From: Timema cristinae
Lineage: Eukaryota; Arthropoda; Insecta; Phasmatodea; Timematidae
Reading direction: 5' to 3'
Length of the DNA stretch: 64,000 nt
NCBI GenBank assembly: GCA_039000515.1
Contig: JBCFYV010000012.1
Span: forward strand, 40,065,429-40,129,428
Numbering within the stretch: position 1 is the first letter of the stretch; each line of letters starts with the position of its first letter. Under the pieces are notes generated by a model, which worked only from the letters and a program-made list of their open reading frames with translations, did no database searches and was not told where the DNA came from. Of this stretch, positions 1-11,608 are shown one piece after another. The position numbers were made by a program, and so were the translations under genes.

Positions 1-1250
1 CTGAATATCCTCCGTGTCTTCTAAATAATGTTTGGATCATGAATATGTAATTTATCACTGAATCTTTAGTTTTTTTTGACATTATAATTTAATTTTCTAA
101 GCTTTCAACATAATAAACACAAAATAAAGTTTTTTTAAAACAATTTATATAGGTATCCCAGGAATTCCAAAGATTTGAATTGTTTCTAATCCATTGTCTT
201 TTATTACCTTCAAAAAGTTCAGTAAGGGCTCTTATAAGTTCTAGATACTCTAATCTGTTACAGTTCTTTTAATTCTATTAATTGTTTTAGAAAGATTTCA
301 GGATCTGAACTGTTCCCTAATTTTAAGTTCCATTTTTACTATTTTGAGAATTGTAATGTCTCTCCCTATAATTTGGAACAATATCTATTATATTTTTTTG
401 GGTGGAGGTTCTATTTGATTTTAGGGACGTATACACATGTTTACGAGCGACATAAAAGTTTGTTTCTTCTCTCCTCTCTTAGGTTTAACTTTTTGTTTTC
501 TAATCTCCTCGTGTGTTAAAGCATTTATTTTAAGAGAAAACGTCTAATTCTTCTGCCTTGAGTTTAACCTGCTAATTGCCCCAAATCAAACGCAGTATTA
601 TATCTTCAATATGTTTAGATTTGGTAAAATATTTATTTGTTTGTGAATAACTGGGTGATTTAATTACCTTACAAGGGTCAACAAATTATTTAATTTCTGT
701 TCTATAATGGGAAACTCGATTGAATATGTAGGTATTAATTCGACGAATACCCGTGACTTTCCTTCATCCTGTTACTGAGCTCTTATTTATAGAAATTGTG
801 AGCGAGTTTTGTCAGTGGTATACCCTGGGTTAACACCTCTATTACGTAATTCGTATTGGAGTTCATTGGATTCAAGTCTATAAACATCCATATTTATTTT
901 AGTTTGGTCTACTAAGCACAATGATGTAATTAAATGATATTTTATTAGTTATTTGTGCTAGTACACCTTGTACCATTTGACATGTACTCCTATATTTGGT
1001 TTTGTACCACCACTTCAAAATTTATAAGGAAATATATACAAGTAGAACCATAATATAAACCCTTTTAACATTATATAAATATGATATATGTTGTATATTT
1101 TTTTGCTAGTTACGTATACGTTTCAACAAGAACATACTTGTGCTAACTAACTTGGCTGGTCAAATTACTCACGCCCCTGTACATAAATTAAACTATCACA
1201 CCACTTTAAAATGTAGTGGAATAGATTAAATGGTCTACTTTCCAACTTAG
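1..1250. other. AT-rich non-coding DNA
   Basis: No coding region, RNA gene or clear repeat boundary was seen. The stretch is AT-rich with many short T and A runs and stops in all frames. Confidence 0.6.
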
Positions 1251-1955
1251 CCGTTTGAACCACATTGGGCCATCTTGAAGAACTTTTGTGACGGTCTCTG
1301 TGGCGCTCCATTGTGACTTCTAATGGAAGTTTCTAGTAGGGGTAAGTGATGTCTTTTAGGGGTGGTTGGATATAAGAATCCCCATGTATGGCGAAGAGTT
1401 ATGGTGAAGGTTAACATCATTGGGACGATTTCTTGTAGACACAGCTAGGACGGTTGGTTTGACTCTTCGTTGTATCGTTAAACACCCAAATATTTGTGTA
1501 GGATGTAGCTCCAGTGGACGAAGGCATTTATTCACAGTAAACAGAAAAAATTTCCTTTCTGCATGGATATTACGAAAGGGACTCTACGTAGTGTCAGCAC
1601 TTGAAGTGGTCGTGTGTTTACTAAATTGCACGCTTTTGTTAGCTCTTCTACCATGAAACCTTTTCTTGGAACCTTCTTCTTGTTTGTTTGTTGTTCATTA
1701 GACCTTTTTAACCAATTAGTTACTGGAAGCGTGCTGATTTTGGTTATAACCACAAATTATCCAAATAAAGAACAATTTCCGATGCCAGATTATTGAACGT
1801 TTATTAATTGGTAGTACCTGAAATGCCTTGTTAAATATTTAAGGTTTACAGGTTGGTGTAATGTTACAATTACAGCTGATCTATAAAGAACAAGGTTTGA
1901 TACAACTGTTTCTTTTGATGTGCAAGCAAGCACTATTATGTTCGACTGACCCAAA
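1251..1955. other. Unassigned DNA, slightly less AT-rich
   Basis: Base composition is more balanced between 1255 and 1680 and short open frames exist on both strands (78 codons at 1420-1656 plus, 73 codons at 1532-1753 minus). None shows a family motif. They overlap each other and look like chance. No function is proposed. Confidence 0.4.
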
Positions 1956-1959
1956 GTAA

Positions 1960-2085
1960 GTTAGTAAAGTGAGTGTGTAAAAATGAGTTAGAGTTGAACT
2001 CTGGTCCCACCCGCGTGGAAGCCAGAGATCAAGACTACGTGACCTGCCCTCTAGCGCCTCACACGGTGGGCCCAAAGTTTAAGTG
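1960..2085 (-). repeat. Possible tRNA-headed SINE fragment
   Basis: Read on the minus strand there is an A-box-like stretch (GTGAGGCGCTAGAGGGC) followed about 45 bp later by a B-box-like GAGTTCAACTC, and the segment is clearly more GC-rich than its surroundings. This is the arrangement of a tRNA-derived SINE head. No second copy was found in the window, so the family is not confirmed. Confidence 0.3.
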
Positions 2086-2399
2086 CACGCAGTGACGGTA
2101 GAGTGACGTCATACTTTACAAACACAATGTCTTACAATAATCTGGCGGTAAGGATTTTCAGGATGACAATATGAAATTGCAGGTAAAGAGTTACAAGCGT
2201 CTGTATGTTTATGTGGACAATTTACGAGTTTCCAGCTTTCTTAATAGTTTTCCAATTTACCGGCCTTGATTTAGACTTTGAAACATATTCCTGTGTTTTC
2301 ATGGTATTATATTTACATAAAAATTGGTGGACTGCACCAAAATATACACTGTAGCTAGTTTTATTAATGTCCTAACTTTCTCATGTTTTTTATGATTGC

Positions 2400-3780
2400 T
2401 TCGAAGATAAGTTTCAAAACTAAGTTTTCCTCATAAATCACAATAATCATAATAGTCATTCTTTATCTATATATTTTAAATCAAATTGATCAAATAGATT
2501 AAAGAATAATTAATTTTCAAAAATAAATTAGTTTTTAGATATCATAAATATATCTAAAACATTTAAATGTTCAAATATAGATTATTTGTAAACTACCATA
2601 ATATTATTTGTAATATGTACAAATGAAAAAGTATTCTTATTTAGCATGAAAAACTATTCCAAGATTCCAATTTTGAATTAAGTTTTTAGGGTCAATTTAA
2701 AAAAACAAATTTTATATTGTCGTAGGTAAGCTACCCTTAAATAAAAATACTATACATAAATAAAGATACATTATTATTGATAATTTAAAAATATCTCCTG
2801 ATAACAATTTTGAATCAAATCGCTAAGGTCACTCTTTTTTAAAGCAAGTATTTATATTTATTTGTAATGTTCATCTCAAACACTCTCCGGATGTATATTT
2901 TAAGCAAAAGCGTGTTACCGATTTTCAAAATAATTCGAATTTTCAAAAAATTACTCATCAGAAAATGGCCTTTTATTGAATTTTTACTTAAATCAAATAA
3001 ACACTTTTATTTATCATGTCAAACACTCCCGAGGTAACCATTTGGAAACAAATCGTTAGTGTCATTTTTTATATATTTACAATTTTTGGAATACAGTCAT
3101 CAGTAAAATACCAATAAATGGGTTTTTATCACAAATACGGTTGTCATGTAAAACCTTCCTACGATAAACATTTGTAACCAAATCATTGTAACCACTTGTA
3201 GAATATTTCAAGCTTATGAAAAGTAATTAATTAATAAACTAACTTTCAACTAAATTTTGCCCAAAAACTAATTATATAGTGCTATTTTTCAAGTCAAACA
3301 AATCTTAGATATTTATTTTAAGCAAAATCGATAAAGACCATTTCGAAAAATTTGGAACTAAACAAAATTACTAATATGTAAACCATCCTTAAACCCTTAT
3401 TTGAAGAACTATATATTTAAAAATATTGTTGTCGTATAACCCTATAATATCTAAATATCAATTTTGAACATAATCCATAAACACTTTTAGATCCGTAGCC
3501 AAGGAAAAACTGACAAACAGACATACAGACAGACATAACTTTGAAAAAGCCACTTTTTTGGATTCGTGTTCACATTAAACGTATCAATTTGTCGTAATCT
3601 CGTGATCGATTTTTTCACGATTACAATACTTTCTCTTGATAAAAGAAAGTAAAAATATGATATTTTTTACACCAAAAATATTGTTTGCATAAATTATTCT
3701 TTCAAAGAATATCTTTCGATTTATAACGGTCCTACAACTTTGTAATGTTAAGTTATTCCGTGTTTTAAAGAGTTGTGAAC
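2400..3780 (-). repeat. Family R dispersed repeat, copy 1, with ~140-bp subrepeats
   Basis: A degenerate motif of the form TTTTAAGCAAAATCG plus a downstream GTCATTTT recurs near 2815, 2905, 3040, 3170, 3320 and 3455, mostly 130-147 bp apart. The block ends with a CAGACATACAGACAGACAT box (3519-3537) and a hairpin-like CTCGTGATCG...CACGATTAC stretch. Reverse-oriented relatives lie at 32.4-33.2, 43.0-44.1 and 59.9-60.25 kb, and a same-oriented one at 54.15-54.6 kb. No coding capacity was seen. Confidence 0.5.
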
Positions 3781-3789
3781 ATGTGATCA

Positions 3790-5460
3790 AAATTGGAGAA
3801 ATCCACCTCTGTTAAATATAGGTATACAAGTTTTAGTAAAAAGATATTTTTTTTCTATATTGAGAAAATGTTTTTTTTTTTTCACCCAACAGTAACTACT
3901 CTTAATTTTATTGCTAGCTTGGATAACTCCAATAAACTTTTGGAGAACCTTATACAAACACTAGATACAAAATTTGAGCCCGATTGGTAAAATTGTTTCA
4001 TCTTTAGGTAGAGTAACAGACAGACCGATAGTTTGACGGCAATGCGAAAACAAAGTTCGGTGGTCATGAAACGTAGAAATTTATCAAAACCTTGGATTAG
4101 TTTTTCCCTTAATGATTACAATAATTCTTTCCCCGAGGGATCATGAGTGAGAAAATGTGGTAACTTTATTTTAGATTCTAGAATGTGAAAAATTGTAGGG
4201 GCGTTAGCATCAGGTAGCAGCAAAATGTTCAATTATAAGTAACATTGACGTTAATGACTTTTTCTGAAAGTCAAGCTATATTGTGTTTTGTAAGGAAAGG
4301 GTCAATCTCAGTGGACTTAGGGTAGATTGCTCTTATCAGGACCTAATGTTCGTGGGTTCAAACACATAAGGGATTAATAGATTTTTATTGAAAGATAAAA
4401 ATCCATAATAAAACTTCCTTTAAAGGATGAGGCATCTAATGTAACTCTGGAAAGTTTTGAAAATATTTTTCCTGAAAAAATTGGAATGTAATTTCACTCT
4501 CGATCATAGACACTTTCGTGTGCTGATATAAATCAGTCAGTTCGGAAAGTACATGTTAAATAACTCAAATAAACAAAACAAAAACATGCAGAGAAAGGAA
4601 TTTATCTAGCTCGGTGGTAAGGGTCCAAGAGACACATGTGGTTGTCATTAGGAGCTGTTAACTCCAAACGCCTAGCTCACAAGAACCATGAATTCAAGAT
4701 ACGCTGATTGGTTGTTAACTGAATAAAGGGGGTAAAACATCCTTATAACTTATATGTTCATTTATTTATAAAACTTGGAGCAATGAATACCACCCACAGT
4801 TTACCAAGAATTGTCTACGTGGAACTATATAGTTATCGGCAATGATAATAACATAATTTGTTGGAATCTTTCAATTTTGGAACATGTAGTTTACTTGTAA
4901 ATATAATATGTAGCAGTTATAAGAAATATATCTGAGTTAAAGAAAGCAGCTTATATGTCATATTATATGGAACATTGTAGGTTGAGTATATTAGTTTAGT
5001 ACAAATTCAATCAATATTTCAAGAATTAAAAGATACCTCTTGTATATCTAAACACAATAACCCATCGTTGGCAGAAACATATACAGATATTATATATGTT
5101 TGAGCACAAGATATGTAACGCAAACAAGACCCGGATATAATATGGTAATAATATGACCGGGTGTTCAACGTTCATCACTTTGACTCCAACAAACCCAGTA
5201 GCTAAAGCTGACTAAAATTCAAATTTTCTTAAAATCTACCCTTGAGTGAGGGGTAAGCGGAGTGTTTACGTACCCTCTCCCCCCTTCTGCAATTTATTTC
5301 TAAAAAAAAATCATTTAAACAAACTTTCCTCCTGGAATCCATATACGCAAAGCAGTTTTATGGTGCAAGTTTAGTGCAACTATGTACTTTAGTTTAAAAA
5401 TATTTTTAATTAATTGGTCCTTGGTTACAAAAGTGAGTCACCACAATATATTTTCATGAA
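3790..5460. other. AT-rich non-coding DNA with two weak tRNA-like patches
   Basis: No gene was found. Two short stretches, about 4308-4368 (ending GGGTTCAAAC) and 4605-4700 (starting TAGCTCGGTGGTAAGGG), resemble A-box or B-box sequence of tRNA-headed SINEs but are too short or diverged to assign to a family. Confidence 0.4.
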
Positions 5461-5463
5461 TAT

Positions 5464-5513
5464 TCTATCTATCTATCTATCTATATATCTATCTATCTAT
5501 CTAATATCTATCT

Positions 5514-5545
<32 letters not shown>
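5464..5545 (+). repeat. (CTAT)n microsatellite
   Basis: About 20 CTAT tetranucleotides with three short interruptions (near 5484, 5503 and 5527). It creates the serine/isoleucine/tyrosine-rich open frame seen here, which is an artefact. Confidence 0.9.
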
Positions 5546-6147
5546 CCAATATGTGCCCTAATTTTGTACTGCCATCTCCCATTTATTTCAATAAATTTAC
5601 TATGGTGGTACTGATAATGAGCCACTGCCCACATGACGACTTTCACTATTTCATTGTGAACAGATGCATTTTCAAATTAGGACACTTAGTGGTACCAGTG
5701 GCAATTTATTCTACAAAAATGGTACGTATACATTTTATAAACACTAATTGTTATATCGTAAGTGAAATATGTTTATTACTATTGTAAAATATTAATAATT
5801 TACCAAAATATGACAATGTTTTTAGCAACACAAAATTTATTTACCAGCCATTATATATTTATAAGATTTATTATTCTTTGTTTCATTCACATTTAAACAC
5901 TATAAACTATATTATTGTATTTCTAGAACATTCAAGAAATAAAATCAATGTATAAATAGGCACTATCTACTTTAAGTTAAAAATATAACTAACTACATTT
6001 TGTATTGTGTACTTAGATAACCTCATTTTGAAATGGGTAATCTTGTCATAGCCTTGGCTAAATTTTCTTCATGAATTTACCCTTTCTATTTTTTCATTAT
6101 TTCAACTTAGAGCTATTATCACTGGGAAGTTTTATAGTTTAGGCCGT

Positions 6148-6168
6148 ATCATCATCATCATCATCATC
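6148..6168 (+). repeat. (ATC)7 microsatellite
   Basis: Seven tandem ATC units just upstream of the piggyBac remnant. Confidence 0.85.
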
Positions 6169-6209
6169 GTATATACAAATTTACTAACATTATTCAAGCT
6201 AATATTTTA

Positions 6210-8107
6210 TTGCAGAATGATGTGTGGACAAGTAAGGGTCTAACCCAGAAAGAAACGCTGGGATTCTTAGGAGCCATAATTACACGTGATGCAGCATATG
6301 ACTCAGAAATTGGTGGAGATGAAGATGCTGAGGATGCTGTTATGGCAACACGACCAAGTAAATCTAAACCAATAAAACGAAGACAGTCGGAGGGTGAGTA
6401 GTTTGCGAAAAAGCCTGTGATGTGATGATTTGGACGCTGACAAAACCTATACACCTGAAACAATAAGTAATTTAAAAAAATATCAGTGACTCCAATAGTT
6501 TCATAGCGACTGCTGACAGTTTTAATAGTGACTCAGAGGATAATGCCTGCATTGTCATACCTGACGATGGTGGCTCTAAGGAATATGAATTTACAAAACG
6601 TTCAAACCTGTTGAAACATATTTGAATTCTACTTTTACCCGAGGATTTAGACTCAAATTCCCAGTTCAAAACCGTAACCCACTTTCAATATTCCAAATGA
6701 TATGGACTTCCAATCTTATTCAGTATATTGGGGGCCAATCTAACTCATATGCCCTACAACAAAGTGTATATGTTTAATTTTGTATTGAATAAATGTCAGC
6801 ATTTTAGGAATATTGATCATCATGGGTTTCCATAAATTACCTTGAATAAGAATTTACTGGAGTGAAGTTGAGAATTTTCATGTTGAGATAATTAGCCGCA
6901 TTATGATTGTAAAAAGGTTTTTGAAAATCATAAGATTTATTCACTTGAATGATACTACCCGGGCACCAGAAAGAGGATCATCTAACTTTGACCAGATTTA
7001 TAAAATTAGGCCTCTCATAACACATTTGAAAGAAATTTTCACAGAGCTATTTAGCCCTTCCAGATATCTGGCAGTTGATAAAAGTATGTTTCCTTTCAAA
7101 GGGCGCAATTCCGTGAAACAGTATATGCCTGGTAAGCCAGTGAAAAGTGGTTTCATGGTTTGGGTCCTTTCATGTTCAGTTACTAACTATGTTTTAAGTT
7201 TTGATATCTATACTGGGAAAATAAAAGGTGAACCAGACACAACATTAGGGGAAAGGGTAGTCATTTCTCTTGTTCATGTATTTGAGGGATTATTATATTG
7301 TATTTTATTTTATAATATTTTTAACGCTATTAAATTAATTTCACGCTTGTTAGAAATAAATTGTTTGCAGTTGGAACATTACGATAAAATCGTAAGCATT
7401 TCCATTCAAATTTACTTCTTGATAATTTTTTTGTTTATATTGTGACATTAACGCTGTAAAATATAAATACATTACTATTAAAAAATGAAAGGACCGGGGA
7501 TCAAAAGCAATGACAGTTATTATCAATATGCATACCGAAACTCAAGTGTCAAAAGTCCTAAGGTCACAGCAAAATGGGAAACTGAGAAAGATCGGTGTCC
7601 TAAATATGTCGCAGATTATAATATATACATGGGAGGTGTAGACCAATTTGATCAGTTCTTATCAGAATACAGCATTGGATGGAAGAGGAAACGCTGGTGG
7701 ATGCGTATATTTTATTACTTTTTAGACATGGAAATATTTAACAGCAATATTTTGTTTGTTCAAGCCGCTAAAGAAAATCAAGAAAACCGATGTCACTTCT
7801 TCAGTTCCATTCAATGTTGGCAAATAAAATGATTAGAGGTTATTCTTCTAGGAATAAAACAGGATACTCACCAGGACGCATAAAAGGGACAAAAAGAAAT
7901 ATTCATGGATAATATCCCATAGTCTAAAATTCCATTTGCCTAAATAATGTAGGGGTTCATTTACCAATGTTCGGTACTCGAAGAGGATGTGCTTACTGTA
8001 GAAACAAAAAAGTTGTCAAACGAAGTACTCTTGCATGCAAAGCTTGTAATGTTGCACTATGTAAGGCATGTTTTGAACTATTTCATTCATTATCTACTCC
8101 AAAATAA
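6210..8107 (+). pseudogene. Degenerate piggyBac-type (PGBD-like) transposase
   Basis: Seen: a run of coding fragments in piggyBac order. An acidic, basic-tailed N-terminus (6214-6401), then S/D-rich sequence (about 6480-6620), then a frame from MGFHKLP at 6822 to 7445 with one TGA (6843) containing FIHLND, KIRPL and VDKSMFPFKGR...QYMPGKPVKSGF. A further frame at 7485-7831 has YNIYMGGVDQFDQ and KRWW. The C-terminal zinc-binding Cys-rich module (CAYC...CKAC...CKACF..FH) ends at a TAA at 8105-8107. Known: the family uses a catalytic Asp triad. Here the first Asp (7077-7079) is present, the second, in the usual FDNFF motif, reads FYNIF (7311-7313), and the third region is missing between about 7400 and 7485. 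The product would be inactive. The first fragment is bounded by an AG (6213) and by GGTGAGT near 6393, resembling splice sites. No terminal repeats or TTAA duplications were assigned. Confidence 0.85.
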
Positions 8108-8884
8108 GAGATAGTGTATTTGAATTGTGAAACAATTTTAAAAACTTTTGTTTATGCTATATAAGAGCAATGTTTTTTTTAATATAATTACAAGTTTGTG
8201 TTTTTTCACTAAATTATACCGTTAATGTAAATTGAAATAAAATAATATTGAACATAAACTTTTTATCTCTAATTTGTAATAACATATTTTTATTTTGATA
8301 TGTAACCTGATCCTTGAAAAAATATTGTGGTCCAACATATGAACCACTGTTCATTAAATAATTTACATGTCTCCTATGGTCTTTGGTCCATATAGGGACC
8401 TCCCCTTAAATTGATAAAATACACAAATAAAAAATAAATTATCATTGAATTCACTTTCTATAGCATATGAAAAGACAGAATATATTAAAAAAAACTGTTA
8501 TTACCAGCAAGCGGGTCTTTTGTCCTATAAAGAGTTGAGCCTAAATTCCGGTTATGTGGTTTATTTATCCCCCTTTAAAATGTCAATATTCACAATAGTG
8601 CTTCAATTACTCACCCAAAGACTTCATACATAAATGAGATGAACACATTATATACCCAAATTAATTAATTTAAAGGAATCGGCAATCTATATTTGAATTA
8701 ATAAATCAATAATGAATTACATCGACTTAATTACAAACCCTTAACAGAACATGTATTAACATGTGGCATTATTGCTCATGTTGATATTTATCTAACGTTA
8801 CTAATTTTAGAGGTCAGTGGCCTGTACAGGGATAAAACACTCCTTGCTATAATCTAAAGAACATTTGGATCTCATGGTGTAGAA
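8108..8884. other. Non-coding 3' flank of the piggyBac remnant
   Basis: AT-rich. The GGTCC-containing segment at 8330-8410 could be a decayed piggyBac terminus (it ends AGGGACCTCCCCTTAA), but no matching 5' terminus was found. Confidence 0.35.
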
Positions 8885-10058
8885 CACACACCCCACCCTG
8901 TGATATCCTACAGTACACTGTGAATGCATTCTTAAGGGTGTCAAGCCACCGACCCTGTTATATCCTACAGTACACTGGGAATGTATTCTTAAGGGTGTCA
9001 AGCCACCCACCCTGTGATATCCTACAGTACACTGTGAATGTATTCTTAAGGGTGTCAAGCCACCCACCCTGTGATATCCTACAGTACACTGTGAATGCAT
9101 TCTTAAGGGTGTCAAGCCACCGACCCTGTTATATCCTACAGTACACTGTGAATGTATTCTTAAGGGTGTCAAGCCACTGACCCTGTGTATATCCTACAGT
9201 ACACTGTGAATGTATTATTAAGGGTGTCAAACCACTGACCCTGTGTATATCCTACAGTACACTGTGAATGTATTCTTAAGGGTGTCAAACCACTGACCCT
9301 GTGTATATCCTACAGTACACTGTGAATGTATTCTTAAGGGTGTCAAGCCACCGACCCTGTTATATCCTACAGTACACTGTGAATGTATTCTTAAGGGTGT
9401 CAAGCCACTGACCCTGTGTATATCCTACAGTACACTGTGAATGTATTCTTAAGGGTGTCAAGCCACCGACCCTGTTATATCCTACAGTACACTGTGAATG
9501 TATTCTTAAGGGTGTCAAGCCACCGACCTGTTATATCCTACAGTACACTGTGAATGCATTCTTAAGGGTGTCAAGCCACTGACCCTGTGTATATCCTACA
9601 GTACACTGTGAATGTATTCTTAAGGGTGTCAAGCCACCGACCCTGTTATATCCTACAGTACACTGTGAATGTATTCTTAAGGGTGTCAAGCCACCGACCC
9701 TGTTATATCCTACAGTACACTGTGAATGTATTCTTAAGGGTGTCAAGCCACTGACCCTGTGTATATCCTACAGTACACTGTGAATGTATTCTTAAGGGTG
9801 TCAAGCCACCGACCCTGTTATATCCTACAGTACACTGTGAATGTATTCTTAAGGGTGTCAAGCCACCGACCCTGTTATATCCTACAGTACACTGTGAATG
9901 TATTCTTAAGGGTGTCAAGCCACCGACCCTGTTATATCCTACAGTACACTGTGAATGTATTCTTAAGGGTGTCAAGCCACCGACCCTGTGTATATCCTAC
10001 AGTACACTGTGAATGTATTCTTAAGGGTGTCAAGCCACCGACCCTGTGTATATCCTCG
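8885..10058 (+). repeat. 57/58-bp minisatellite, about 20 units
   Basis: About 20 tandem units beginning near CTGTGATATCC and running through CAGTACACTGTGAATG, TTCTTAAGGGTGTCAAG and CCACCGACC. Units are 57 bp (CTGTTATATCC or CTGTGATATCC) or 58 bp (CTGTGTATATCC). Runs of 57-bp units stay in frame (19 codons), giving repetitive open frames on both strands, and each 58-bp unit breaks the frame. Each unit contains the dyad ACAGTacACTGT. The array ends in a partial unit at about 10,050. Nothing suggests it is translated. Confidence 0.95.
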
Positions 10059-10237
10059 AAACTTGCGTAGAGAATGAACAGTTATATATAATGTTGATTG
10101 AGATCTTGCGATTTATTGGTAAGGAGTTAAATATTTCCCCGTTTTGGGTCGATAGAGGGAGAGGTGATCACAATAAATTATGTTTACCTTTTGGTTGGGA
10201 AGGGTGAGGAGATAAAATAAAGCTTGGTGACGGATAT

Positions 10238-10450
10238 ACAGGGTGTTTGGAAACTCATAGCCCAAACTGCACATATAGCTTGTTTGAACAAAAATTAATA
10301 CAAAATTCTTATACATTTACATCCGGAAAGCTATGGTAATACCAATAAATTGTGTCCAAAGTTTCGGAATACAGCGCCGGGATATCAAAGCTGTTTAAGC
10401 GTGCGTATACATTCGTGTGCAGATTGGGCTATGATATTCCGAACACTATA
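10238..10450. mobile_element. Non-autonomous TIR element (MITE)
   Basis: About 35-bp imperfect terminal inverted repeats. The left end reads ACAGGGTGTTTGGAAAC then CATAGCCCAAACTGCAC (from about 10238); the right end is the inverse, GTGCAGATTGGGCTATG then ATTCCGAACACTATA (to about 10450). The flanks are TA-rich, compatible with a TA target-site duplication. No transposase is encoded. Confidence 0.7.
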
Positions 10451-10588
10451 TATATTTATTAGGGTTGGCACTCACTAGCAACATGATAGAGTGAGATTTG
10501 TTACCAGTTAAAATCCATCAGTCTTTTCGCTAGGCCTTTTGACTTCTAGGTGTATAATTATCTATAAAACACCCTGACCTTACCTTTT

Positions 10589-11047
10589 AGTGCTATTCAA
10601 AGATTTGATGATGGGGGAGCACCAGAGTCCAAGGAATTTGGACGTAGTGTTGGGTTAAAAACTATATAGAAAAAACATTATTTTCAGGCAATTACATTTT
10701 GACTATAAAAACAAAACCAAAATTAATTTATTAATTTAAGTTTGGAGATGACATATAAATTATATACAGCTATTAACTCATCGTTTGTGCTTACATTTAA
10801 TTTTTTTTAATAAATATTAAGATTCATTGACCTAAGCTAAGGTTTTTAAAGATGTACTTTTCTGTATAACCTGTACCTATTTAAGAAAGAGATCTATTAA
10901 AGTATATATATTTCATAATACATATTTTGCATCACAAATTTTTGTATTATATGTGATCGACATTCTTTAATTCATATTTTTACTAAACTTCTTGCGATTC
11001 TGTGGACTACCTTATAAGCCACTGCAGACCACACTTTGAGAAACACT
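10589..11047. mobile_element. hAT-type MITE, probable
   Basis: The right end, read in reverse, is CAGTGTTTCTCAAAGTGTGG, a terminus typical of hAT non-autonomous elements. The left end near 10589 (TAGTGCTATTCAAAGATTTG) is a weaker inverse match, followed by GATGGGGGAGCACC. I could not identify a clean 8-bp target-site duplication, so the left boundary is uncertain. Confidence 0.5.
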
Positions 11048-11386
11048 GCCTTAAATGAATATTGTAAGCATAACACCCCCTTACCCCTCACCTCGTATGT
11101 GGCAGGTGTTGGTTCGCCTTGAATACAGAAAGTGGTGAGCACCACATGGGAAGCCCATAACCTAGCCTTAGGGAGTGTCAAGCACTAAGTAGCCACTGTT
11201 ACCCTTGGTCTCCAAGCGGGGACCTCGAGGCGGTGTCGGACAGCTTTCTCTGGAGAACAAGACTACCAACCACTCAGTGTGTCACGGACAGGAGACCTCT
11301 CACCTACTTAATGTCCAGTCACGACCACTCAGGGATTCAACCCTTTGTGCGGCTTATTAATATCCTGTCCTGCACGAATGTAGCTT
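11048..11386. other. Unassigned, relatively GC-rich segment
   Basis: Balanced composition with several CpG and no recognised coding motif. It may be an old repeat, but no second copy was seen. Confidence 0.35.
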
Positions 11387-11608
11387 TTGTCTCAAAGTAC
11401 CCAAGTTGAGACTTTGGTATCATAGTAGGCCCAAGTTTTGACTTTCGTTCACATAGTTTGCCCAAGTTTTGACTTGGGTTCATAGTGCCCCAATTTTGAT
11501 TTTGGCCTCATATTGCTCAATTTTGGACTTGGGTCTCATCTTACCTAAGTTTTGACTTTTGATAGTACCCAAGGTTTTTTTTATCTCACAGTAACCAAGT
11601 TTTGACCT
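11387..11608. repeat. Degenerate ~33-bp tandem repeat
   Basis: Six to seven imperfect units of the form CTCATAGTGCCCAAG then TTTTGACTTGGG. The core CCCAAGttttgaCTTGGG is itself a dyad. Divergence between units is high, so the array is old. Confidence 0.65.

Noticed and set aside
8283..8410. piggyBac right terminus with TTAA
   Set aside because: The sequence before TTAA fits poorly and no matching left terminus was found upstream of 6.2 kb.
8885..10058. CRISPR-like array appearance of regular repeats
   Set aside because: There are no unique spacers; the whole unit repeats, and the context is a eukaryotic genome.
8807..10070. Repetitive 19-residue frames on both strands
   Set aside because: They follow the 57-bp minisatellite and break at each 58-bp unit, so they are not a protein.
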